Made by a program: the position numbers and the translations under genes. The notes under the pieces were generated by a model, which searched no databases, was not told where the DNA came from, and saw only the letters and a list, made by a program, of their open reading frames with translations. 64,000 bases of DNA from Lycium barbarum (taxonomy: Eukaryota; Streptophyta; Magnoliopsida; Solanales; Solanaceae): the NCBI RefSeq assembly GCF_019175385.1, contig NC_083342.1, positions 122,636,376 to 122,700,375 on the forward strand. The letters run 5' to 3'. This document shows positions 1-9,535 of the stretch, piece after piece (position 1 is the stretch's first letter; the number at the start of each line of letters is the position of its first letter).

Positions 1-120
1 TCACTTGCATCAATGCTAGTCAACTAACTTACTGCAGAACAATACCATGCGAGCAAGTATATTATTCATCTTTCAGCTGTAATTATGGATCAAATCTATT
101 AAGAACATTACTCAATGTCG

Positions 121-199
121 GGGTAAGGTCTGCGTACACTCTACCCTCCTCAGACCCAACTTGTGGGATTACACTGGGTATGTTGGGTATGTTGTTGTT
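121..199 (+). repeat. 3' tail of an RTE LINE or derived SINE
   Basis: This stretch matches, with a few differences, the 3' end of the RTE element at 3935-4018. Both hold a 'taaggtctgcgtacactct' block followed by a GTTG-rich tail. No coding part precedes it, so it is a severely 5'-truncated insertion or a SINE sharing that tail. Positions 200-589 hold nothing I recognise. Confidence 0.7.
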
Positions 200-589
200 T
201 ACTCAGTCAACCAAGCTCAAGTATCTGGAGGTTAGTTACACAATGCACATTATCAAGTTCCAAAGTAATACACGATTGAGAGGCGAATGCTTTTCTGGTT
301 CACATAACCGTTTCTCTTACACACTGTCAAAATGACCATTACTGAATAGGGGTATGTAAAACATCAAGTGACAGATAAAACAAAGGATGACTAGTTCACT
401 AGAATTTTAACCAAAAAAATTGAGTTTAATACAACCAACACGGGTTCTGCTGTTATTCTCGTTCAGTCAACGAGTGATGATTGATGAGACACTAATTGCA
501 CCACATATGAGATGAAAATTACAGGCAGTGTAATAACAATGGCCAGAAAAAGGTCTGTCTCCTGCAAGTCAGAAACTAGAAATCCAAGA

Positions 590-1899
590 GGTTGGGGTAC
601 TTATTGTGAATTACATTGGTATAACTATTTAAATTTAGTATATTTCCATGGAAAAGCTTCGATGACATACCGTCCGGGTTTTATTACGCCACTGACATCA
701 TTAATGATTTTAATCTTGGCCACTTCTGACTGTAGACCTGGAAGCCTGGCAAGGTTCTGTTGAGCAAATTGAATCACTGTATTAAGAGAACTGTCGAAAT
801 CACAAGTAGCAAAATAAATGCTGGAGCTTGCACTTTCTGCTATACTTTTAACATTTGAGCTCCGAAACCAGGATCATTTTGAAGATGCTCATCAAGTCTC
901 TCTTACTTTTTCTAGCAGAATTGGTTCCAATGCATCAGAAAAAATTAACTTATTGTTGTCACGTATAGGTAAAATGACCTACCAGAAAATATTTTTAAAA
1001 TTTGACGACCCAACGTATCGAACCGGACATATTAGCACAAGAAAGATTCAATTATTCGCAGTTCAAAATGGTTCAATTAATAACGTCTTCTCCTACTTGA
1101 AGTCCTAATAAATGCCCCTGATGATCAATTTTTATATCCAGCACATATGTAAGAGATCAGATTGATGACCATATAAATGGTGTTCAAGCAAATGGAAAAA
1201 ACTTTCCATCATTATGCTTTTGAGAGAATTCCAAAGAGTAGGGAGAGGCTTTCCCTGGACTAGCTCACATTCTGCTTCAATGGTTAAATTTTCAAATCTC
1301 ACTTCCACTGTAGGCAATTCTACACCAACTCTACAAGAGTCAATCAGAGCCTAAGTTTATTGAATTACTAACAGATAAATCTTAGATAAAATGAGAAGAC
1401 AAACTGTGAAATATGCAAATAATGATGATCATAAAATAGCATTGTCAATCACTATAATGACCTTTCAACGTCTATAATTTAACTTTTACTGGCAAGTTAT
1501 GTAACAGTCTTACTTGTCAATTCTCTTTCTGATTTTGTGCAACATTTGAAGGTTGTCATGTTCAATGTGCTTAATCATCTTTTCTATGAAAACATGCCTT
1601 TCTACAGCTCCGAGCTTGGTAACATCAGTTACCCTTTTCGTCTTAACATTGGCCTCATTGCCATTGATTTCCTCAAAGACAGATGATCTCAATCTGTCAA
1701 AAGTTGGCAGCCTCTCAATTGCAGCCCAGGCCAACATGTTCTCCTCATCTACAACATCGTCCTTTTCAGAAGCACTCAAGGCTGAATTGCTCCTGAAACT
1801 CGAACTCTGGCGCCTGAATGATGATCTCAAGCTTCTTCCAATCTCTGAGAGATCCATTCTAATCGACTCTATATCGTCCGAACCAAACAGCTGAGCCAT
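590..1899 (-). pseudogene. Truncated copy of the PDR/ABCG transporter gene (exons 1-3 only)
   Basis: Three blocks match the first three exons of the full transporter gene at 9536-18274, with identical lengths: exon 1 1514-1899 (386 nt), exon 2 1207-1330 (124 nt) and exon 3 671-756 (86 nt). Exon 1 opens with [12 protein letters not shown] and has an intact GTAAG donor. The exon 2 donor, GTAAGT in the full gene, reads GAAAGT here (plus-strand position 1205), so correct splicing is lost. Similarity ends near 590, and the exon with the Walker A motif is absent. No ATP-binding or membrane domain remains, so the copy cannot make a transporter. It has the same orientation as the full gene and lies beyond its 3' end. 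Its upstream sequence is inverted (see 1980-2360). Confidence 0.9.
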
Positions 1900-1979
1900 T
1901 TTTTGTGTAAATATTTTCAGCCCCAAACCTGCATTTTATAGGGAGAATAGTTACAATATTATAAAATATATACATATAT

Positions 1980-2360
1980 GATAAACAGTATGAAGAAGTT
2001 TCAATTTGTTTGTTGTCTCTTGTGCCAACAAAGCAATAATGGGCATGACAGAGCCTGTAGTGGAGCTTGATTTAGTTTAAGGAAGAATCTCTAGCTTAAG
2101 TCTTTGTTTTTGAATTTATGCACCTGCATGTCAGAGCCTTACAATAATCAATTCCTTATTTTCCTCCTACTAAAGTCAACTAACTCTGTGCCTTGAGGAG
2201 TTGGAGAATGTGAACATTCTTTTGTTTATTCAAAGATTTCTCCTTTTTTTTTTTTTTTTTTTAATTCCTTGAACAAGGCTTATTGTAAACATCTGTTTAC
2301 GTTATCTATATAAAGAAACCAAGAATGCCTTAATTCATAAAAACAAAAAGTGAATGATGT
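1980..2360. repeat. Upstream block of the truncated copy, inverted relative to the full gene
   Basis: Read on the plus strand, this block matches the reverse complement of 18418-18814, the upstream region of the full transporter gene, along most of its length. Shared landmarks include gcaataatg, atgtcagagccttacaataa, caaagatttctcc and ctatataaagaaacc. The first ~45 bp upstream of the ATG stay colinear, so only the distal part is flipped. The TATA-like TATATAAAG (2307-2315) therefore points away from the truncated copy. Confidence 0.85.
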
Positions 2361-2434
2361 TCTGCCCAGTCTAACTCTCTTCCCTTTCGTTTAACAGTAG
2401 TTTCAGACTGTCAATGCTTATTTCAGATAGCCAA

Positions 2435-2629
2435 AGGCGGATCCAGGATTTAAATTTTATGGGTTCAATCTTAAGATTTTTAGCATTAAACCCATTATAT
2501 TTTTAAAGTTAAGGGTTCATATCTACTATTTATTGCAATTTTAATAATTTTTTACACATAAATTTAGGCTCCGCATCGAAAGTTTGGGGTTCAGTTGAAC
2601 CCCTACCCTGTAGGCTAGATACACCTCTG
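2435..2629. mobile_element. 195-bp MITE-like element
   Basis: The element is flanked by an 11-bp direct repeat, CAGATAGCCAA (2424-2434 and 2630-2640). Its ends are an imperfect inverted repeat: aggcggatccagg on the left, and a right end whose reverse complement carries aggtgtatctagc. It encodes nothing. The duplication length would fit a Mutator-type MITE, but a SINE-like origin is possible; the superfamily is unsure. Confidence 0.65.
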
Positions 2630-2732
2630 CAGATAGCCAAGGGAATCTATCTCATCAATGATCTTTTCTAAGAAAACATTAAGTTTTTCTGCCCAGAGTT
2701 CTTTTTTATTTTTCATAAATGCTTGGAGGCTA

Positions 2733-4018
2733 AAGGTGTACCTGTGGCGTACATTAGGTGATCAAGGACATGTATGAGGGAGCCAAAACCAGGGTAAGGA
2801 CAGTAGGAGGAGACTCAGAGCACTTTCCAGTTGTGATGGGGTTGCATCAAGGATCAGCTCTTAGTCCGTTTTTATTTGCCTTGGTGATGGATGGATTGAC
2901 GCGGCAAATTCAAGGTGAGGTGCCATGGTGTATGCTTTTCGCGGATGACATAGTCCTGATCGACGAGACTCGTAGCGGAGTTAACGCTAAGCTGGAGGAT
3001 TGGAGACAAACTCTGGAGTCTAAAGGGTTTAAGCTGAGTAAGACCAAGACAGAGTACTTAGAGTGTAAGTTTAGTGAAGCACCTCAGGAGGCTGGCTTGG
3101 AAGTGAGGCTTGGTACCCAAGCCATCCAGAAGAAAAGTAGTTTCAAGTATCTTGGGTCTATTATGCAAGGCAGCGGGGAGATTGATGATGATGTTACACA
3201 TCGTATTGGGGCAGGGTGGATGAAATGGAGGCTTGCTTCCGGAGTGCTATGTGACAAGAAGGTGACACCACAACTTAAGGGCAAGTTCTACAAAGTGGTG
3301 GTTAGACCGACTATGTTGTATGTGGCGGAGTGTTGGCCAGTTAAGATTTCTCACGTTCAAAAGATGAAAGTTGCTGAGATGAGAATGTTGAGATGGATGT
3401 GTGGCCACACCAAGAGTGACAGGATTAGGAATGAGGATATTCGGGACAAGGTGGGAGTGGCCTCGGTGGAAGACAAGATGCGAGAAGCGAGATTGAGATG
3501 GTTTGGGCATGTGAAGAGGAGAGACACGGATGTCCCAGTGCGGAGGTGTGAGAGGTTGGCCATGGATGGTTTCAGTCGAGGTAGGGGTAAGCCAAAGAAG
3601 TATTGGGGAGAGGTAATTAGACACGATATGACGTAGTTACAGCTTAGCGAGGACATGACCTTAGATAGGAGGGTTTGGAGGACCCACATTAGGGTAGAAG
3701 GCTAGTAGATAGTCTCATTATCCTGTCTTATTAGTAGTCGCATTATCATAGTATAATTTCTTGTGCTCTGATTTATGCTATTATCTGTTATTTCCTGTGC
3801 TTTGATTATTCTATGTTATTTGTGTAGCTTGTGTTACTTCATTTCCATATCGCTTTGAATCTCTTAGCATTATCTGACCTCTTTTTATATTTTTTATTGA
3901 GCCGAGGGTCTTTCGGAAACAGCCGTCCTACCTTGGTAGGAGTAAGGTCTGCGTACACTCTACTCTCCCCAGACCCCATGTGGTGGGATTTCACTGGGTT
4001 GTTGTTGTTGTTGTTGTA
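2733..4018 (+). mobile_element. 5'-truncated RTE-clade LINE
   Basis: A non-LTR retrotransposon fragment starts inside the reverse-transcriptase domain and runs through the 3' untranslated region to a (GTT)n tail at about 4000-4018. The TTG-type microsatellite tail in place of poly(A), and the 'ggtaaggtctgcgtacactct' block before it, fit the RTE elements known from Solanaceae. I did not find a convincing target duplication. Confidence 0.85.
2758..3705 (+). pseudogene. RTE LINE reverse transcriptase, C-terminal part
   Basis: The frame encodes the catalytic core of a LINE reverse transcriptase. [20 protein letters not shown] is the usual motif upstream of the active site and FADDIVLI carries the catalytic DD. 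After it come the RTE-type thumb and C-terminal region ([34 protein letters not shown]). No endonuclease domain is present, so the protein is truncated. A one-base loss near 2757 separates the frame from a few more matching codons upstream. A TAG at 3634-3636 interrupts it; matching residues continue to the likely natural stop at 3703-3705. The element is dead but could have been mobilised in trans before decay. Confidence 0.85.
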
Positions 4019-4110
4019 TAGTGTTCGGGCCAGCTTACGCGCCCTCGATTAATTTCACGTGATATCCGCCACCTCTCACCAGGAACAAATACCAGGTAAT
4101 TTTGCCTAGA
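4019..4110 (-). mobile_element. SINE fragment, TS/SolS-like
   Basis: Directly after the LINE tail comes 'gtgttcgggccagcttacgc', then a caccag...accaggtaa block. From memory of the Solanaceae TS/SolS SINEs this is their 3' body in reverse orientation. A tRNA-box-like trace (gaccacttgagctat) lies at about 4167-4182. No target duplication was identified. The rest of 4110-4544 shows no gene. Confidence 0.5.
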
Positions 4111-4544
4111 GTTTTCATAGTGGTGGTTTTGTGCAATTCGTTTAAGAACTCTTTATCGCAGTAATTTAATTGACCACTTGAGCTATATAGTAAGTAATTG
4201 CTTTGTAGATTTATGTACTATAGATTCACTTTCAGGTTGTTGCTTGATCTGGAGTTGGACCTTACTTGTCCCTACTCAAGAGACCAACCGAATTTTTGCG
4301 TGCATGTATGATATGGTGGGTGTAACTGTAATTTTATTATTCACGGTAATGGTAAAATTTTCATTGTCGTTTAAATGCTTCAAGTTGCTACCAAGATTGC
4401 TTTACCTTACTATTAAAAAGTACTAACAATCTAACAATTGAGACTTTCGATGATGTAATTTAGCCAAATAGTATAGTGTTATGAATCATCATTGTAAGAA
4501 TTTTCTCCCGACCAGTTAGTTCCTATTTTATGTTTAGTATTTTT

Positions 4545-4631
4545 TGATAGATTATGTAAATATTAGTTAGAATATTTTTGTATATAAACCAATTCAAGTA
4601 ATGAAAGGATTCAAGGAAAATATTTCCTACA
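4545..4631 (+). repeat. Copia 5' LTR (87 bp, shortened)
   Basis: It matches both ends of the 156-bp 3' LTR but lacks 69 internal bases. The missing part spans two of the three ttag(g/t)ttagaatatttt repeats seen in the 3' LTR, as expected from deletion between short direct repeats. Confidence 0.9.
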
Positions 4632-4730
4632 TGGTATCAGATTAGGGTTTCTTTCTTCTTCCTCCTTCCGCTACGCCCTAGTCCCTATTTTTCCTTCTGT
4701 AAGTCGTCGCCCCCTTCTTATTTTTTTCCC

Positions 4731-7700
4731 ATGGCCGACGCCTCTACCACCCCGGCTAAGCCCACGTTCCACCTGGCCCTCGCGGTCTCCAATATCAAGA
4801 ATCACATCTCTGTTACTCTTGAGATGGAAAACTCACAATACGGTACGTGGGCTGAGCTTTTCAAAATTCATGCTCGTTCTCACAAGGTCCTTCATCACAT
4901 CATTCCTCCACCCAAAGGTAAGGAGAAGCCGGCTCCCAAAACTGATGAGGAAGTTGAATTATGGACGACCATTGACGCCACCGTGCTTCGATGGATTTAT
5001 TCGACAATTTCGAATGATCTGTTAAACACCATCATCGAACCAGACGCTACTGCCATGGACTCTTGGGATCGCTTGCGTGATATCTTCCAAGATCATCAAA
5101 CTTCTCGTGCGGTGACTCTCGAACAAGAATTCACGACGACTCGTATGGAGGATTTTCCCAATGCCTCCGCCTATTGTCAACGTCTCAAGAGCCTTGCCGA
5201 TCAACTGAAAAACGTCGGGGCTCCCGTGACGAATAGCTGCCTTGTCCTTCAACTGGTCTTAGGTCTCACTGAGGCGTACAAAGAGGTTGGGACACAAATT
5301 CTCCATGCAAAGCCGCTCCCCCCATTCACTGAGGCTCAGTCTTCCCTTGTTTTGGAAGAATGTGAGCTTGCGGCAATGGTGTCTCACGGGTCTGGTTCGG
5401 CTATGGTGGCCTCGGTCGACGACGCGCCACTCCCCTCGGACAACACAAGCTCACGCCGAGGGAAACCGAAAAATTCCCGCTGCCACAATTCTGGAACTGG
5501 CCGTAAGGGAGGCTCAGGTCGCGGTTCAAGCAGTGGCAAATTCACCGGCGGCCGCGGTAATTCAGCTCGAAGCAGTGGCGGTCAGCAGCCAGCGGGCTCC
5601 ACTTCGCAACAGTGGACTGCCGGCCAGTTTGGCCACTGGCAGTGGGTCCCGCAGCCATGCTGGGCTGCTCCTCCCCCCTGCCCGTACCTGACGGCTTCTT
5701 GGGCTCGTCCGCCGCCAGTCCCGCCACGACAACAGGGTATATTGGTCCCTCCTCCAGCCCAACAACTCTACACGGCGGCAGTGGCCTCTCCCGGGTCGTA
5801 TGTTCCAACTGACATTGAGTCCGCAATGCACACCATGACCTTGAACCCGCCCGATCAAAATTGGTACATGGACACCGGGGCCACTTCTCATATGACATCC
5901 TCGGACGGTAATCTCTCGTCTTATTTTAATTTGAGCAATCAAAATAATGGTATTGTTGTGGGAAATGGTCATTCGATTCCAATTCGTGGTTGTGGTCATA
6001 CTAGTTTGCCTCCCCCAAACCCCCTTTTATCCTTACAGAATGTCTTACATGCTCCTAAACTCATTAAAAATTTAATCTCAGTACGGAAGTTTACTACTGA
6101 TAATTCGGTGTCTGTTGATTTTGATCCATATGGGTTTTCTGTGAAGGATTTTCAGACGGGGATGCCACTAATGCGGTGTGATAGTCGGGGAGATCTTTAT
6201 CCAGTCACCACCATCAAATATCCAACCACCACTCCATCAACCTTTGCGGCGTTGTCCTCTCATTTTTGGTATGCTCGCTTGGGTCATCCGGGAAATTCTA
6301 TCTTAGATTGTCTTAGGCTTAATAAAAGCATTGAATGTAATAAATCTAGTCATTCTAGTATTTGTCGTTCTTGCGTTCTTGGTAAACACATTAAGTTTCC
6401 GTTTGATTCTTCTATTTCCGAAACTTTGATGCTATTTGATATTATTCATAGTGATTTGTGGACCTATCCCGTGTTAAGTTCATTGGGTCATCGATATTAT
6501 GTTCTTTTTATGGATGATTTTTCGAAGTTTTTATGGATTTTTCCTTTGGCTAAGAAATCTGATGTCTATGCGAAATTCTTAGTTTTAAAAACCCACATTC
6601 ATACCCAATTTGAACGTCATATTAAAAATGTCTGATATGATAATGGGAGGGAATATGATAATGGTCAATTCGGGAAATTTTGTGAGTCTAATGGGATGTC
6701 CTTTCGTCTTTCTTGTCCACATACGTCTGCACAAAATGGGAAAGCCGAAAGAAAAATCCGTTCTATCAATAATATCACTTGGACTCTCCTTGCTCATGCT
6801 TCTCTCCCCCCTTCATTCTGGCATCACGCCTTACAAATGGCAACATATCTTCTTAATATTTTACCAAGTAAATTATTAGGTCACGTTTCTCCTCTTCAAG
6901 TGCTATACCAAAGAAAACCATCTTACTCTCATCTTCGGGTTTTTGGTTGTTTATGCTATCCCCTTTTTCCTTCTCCGACTATCCACAAATTGCAAGCCCG
7001 GTCTACACCGTGTGTCTTTTTGGGGTATCCTACGAATCATAGAGGGTATAAGTGTTATGATTTATCGTCCCATAAAATCATTATTTCTCGTCGCGTGATT
7101 TTTGATGAGAATGTCTTCCCCTTTTCCAATTTACATTCTCCCACTTCAATTACTTATGACTTTTTGGATGATGGCATTTCCCCATTTTGGTTGCATCACT
7201 TGGCTTCTACTCCGGATAGTCGGCTCAGCCCCCCCCCCCCCCCCCACTGCTCCCATGCCACAGCCCGCTGCCCAGCCCCCTCCGCTGGCAGCAGCCTCCC
7301 CTACCGCACCTACCCCTCTCCCCGCTGCCTTGGGTCAACAACCCTCGGCTACGTCTATCCCACCGTCACCCCAGCCACCCCCTTCTACCAATCCGCCCCG
7401 AATGGTGACCCGGAGTCAGCATGGTATTTTTAAGCCAAAACGCACGTTTAACTTGAATACCATGGTTACGAAATCCCCTCTCCCTCGTAACCCTGTGACC
7501 GCCCTTCGTGACCCGAATTGGAAAATGGCTATGGATGATGAATTTGATGCTCTTATTAAAAATAAGACGTGGGAGTTGGTGCCCCGTCCACCTAATGTGA
7601 ATGTTATTCGTTCTATGTGGATTTTTACTCATAAAGAAAAGTTTAATGATGATTTTGAGAGGCATAAATCCCGTCTTGTAGGTGATGGTAAGACTCAACA

Positions 7701-9027
7701 GGTTGGCATTGATTGTGGTGAGACCTTCAGTCTAGTGGTCAAGCCGGCTACGATCCGTACCGTTCTCAATCTTTTATTATCAAAGAAATGGCCTATTCAT
7801 CAGCTAGATGTCAAGAATGCTTTCTTACACAGTGAGCTCAAGGAAACAGTGTATATGCATCAACCTCTGGGTTTTAGAGATCCCACTCATCCGGATTATG
7901 TATGTTTACTCCGTAAGTCCTTATATGGGCTTAAGCAGGCCCCGAGAGCATGGTACAAGCGTTTTGCAGATTGTGTCTCTTCTCTTGGTTTTTCCAACAA
8001 CAAATCTGACAATTCTTTGTTCATCTACAAAAAGGGGTCCGATATGGCATACATGTTACTTTATGTTGATGATATTATTCTTACTGCTTCCTCAGATTCT
8101 CTCCGATGCTCCATTATGGCTCTTCTTGCCTCGGAATTTGCTATGAAGGATCTGGGTCCTTTGAATTATTTCCTTGGCATTCATGTCACTCGCCATAAGG
8201 ATGGCATGTTTCTTTCGCAATGCAAGTATGCCGAAGAAATCATTGATCGAGTTGGGATGTCTTCTTATAAGGCTACTTCTACTCCGGTTGATACTAAATC
8301 GAAGGTGAGCGGCACATCGGGTGCTCCATATGATGACCCGACTCACTATCGCAGTCTCGCAGGTGCCCTTCAGTATCTTACTTTCACGAGGCCGGATATC
8401 TCTTATGCTGTTCAACAGGTATGCTTACACATGCATGCACTGCGACAGGTTCATGTGCATGCACTTAAGCGTATCATTCGTTACATTCAGGGTACACTTG
8501 ACTATGATTTGCATCTTTATCCGTCGTCAGTGATGGACCTTCTTTCCTACACTGATGCGGATTAGGGGGGCTGCCCTGATACACGTCGGTCAACGTCTGG
8601 TTATTGTGTCTTCCTTGGAGATAACTTGATATCATGGTCTTTGAAACGCCAACCTACCCTCTCTCGTTCAAGTGCTGAGGCGGAGTATAGGGGGATTGCT
8701 AATGTTGTCTCCGAGTCCTGCTGGCTTCGCAATCTTCTATTAGAATTACATTGTCCTATTCATAAGGCTACTATGGTATATTGTGACAATGTGAGTGCCA
8801 TTTATCTTTCGGGAAATCCGGTGCAACATCAGCGCACCAAACACATTGAAATGGACATTCACTTTGTTCGTGAGAAGGTTGCGCGCGGACAGGTTCGTGT
8901 CCTTCATGTTCCATCCCGCTATCAGATTGCCGATATTTTCACCAAGGGACTACCACAGGTCTTATTTGAAGATTTTCGGGACAGTCTCAGCGTTCGTAAA
9001 CCTCCCGTTTCGACTGCGGGGGTGTGA
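4731..9027 (+). pseudogene. Copia gag-pol polyprotein, interrupted
   Basis: Translation begins at ATG 4731. Domains in order: gag of the UBN2/Retrotran_gag_2 type (residues ~50-215), a Gly/Ser/Arg- then Pro-rich stretch with no CCHC knuckle visible, aspartic protease WYMDTGATSHM (~377), the GAG-pre-integrase zinc region (HPGNS...CRSCVLGK), integrase, reverse transcriptase (LDVKNAFLHSEL, YGLKQAPRAWY, LLYVDDIIL) and RNase H ([22 protein letters not shown]). Three breaks are visible: TGA at 6633-6635 in integrase, a frame change inside a 17-C run at 7229-7245, and TAG at 8563-8565 between reverse transcriptase and RNase H, where relatives have Trp. The final stop overlaps the first three bases of the 3' LTR. 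No functional product is expected. Confidence 0.93.
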
Positions 9028-9180
9028 TAGATTATGTAAATATTAGTTAGAATATTTTGTAGTCTACTATTTTAGGTTAGAATATTTTGTATATTGTGTA
9101 ATCTCCTATTTTAGGTTAGAATATTTTTGTATATAAACCAATTCAAGTAATGAAAGGATTCAAGGAAAATATTTCCTACA
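9025..9180 (+). repeat. Copia 3' LTR (156 bp)
   Basis: The repeat begins tgatag and ends cctaca. It carries three tandem-like copies of a ttagaatatttt unit; a TATA-like 'tatataaacc' follows the last copy. LTRs this short are unusual but known in Copia elements. Confidence 0.9.
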
Positions 9181-9535
9181 TTTTTGCCTATATAAAAATC
9201 AGGATTCTAAGTATGTGTCCATTGACCAAAACAAGAAATTAAACACAGTAAAGGGTTTGCAATCAATCTTTTACAATATCAAATTTAAGATGGAATTATA
9301 TTGCTTATTTGTAGTTCTTGTATAATAAACTTTATACTCTCATCTATTCTTAAAAAAAAAAACAGATTAGAAAACTCATGTACCGTATCAAACCACGTAA
9401 CTTCTCTCCCTCGTATTATGAATATACCACAGCCTTATTTTTCACCAGTCTAATGTACAGAAGGAGCAGGGAAACTATTTAATTTGGATCATCTACAGTA
9501 TTAAGTTTCTACATACAAATGAATAAGCTACGACA
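9181..9535. other. Spacer between Copia element and transporter gene
   Basis: These 355 bp follow the stop codon of the minus-strand transporter gene, so they probably hold its 3' untranslated region and polyadenylation signals. The stretch is AT-rich, with several aataaa-like and poly-A runs. I see no further gene. Confidence 0.5.

Larger units (their letters stand above)
4545..9180 (+). mobile_element. Ty1/copia LTR retrotransposon, complete but decayed
   Basis: The element has TG...CA-bounded LTRs (4545-4631 and 9025-9180) and a 5-bp target duplication TTTTT (4540-4544 and 9181-9185). A primer site starting TGGTATCAGA (4632-4641) matches initiator tRNA-Met, and a polypurine tract GCGGGGGTG lies at 9016-9024. 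Domain order gag, protease, integrase, reverse transcriptase, RNase H is that of Copia. The poly-T duplication is low complexity, but the LTR ends independently place the boundaries. Confidence 0.93.

Noticed and set aside
4167..4182. Functional tRNA or Pol III gene near gaccacttgagctat
   Set aside because: Only a box-like trace remains, next to a SINE fragment; no complete A and B boxes at proper spacing.
4632..4641. tRNA gene at the TGGTATCAGA motif
   Set aside because: It is the Copia primer-binding site beside the LTR; no cloverleaf surrounds it.
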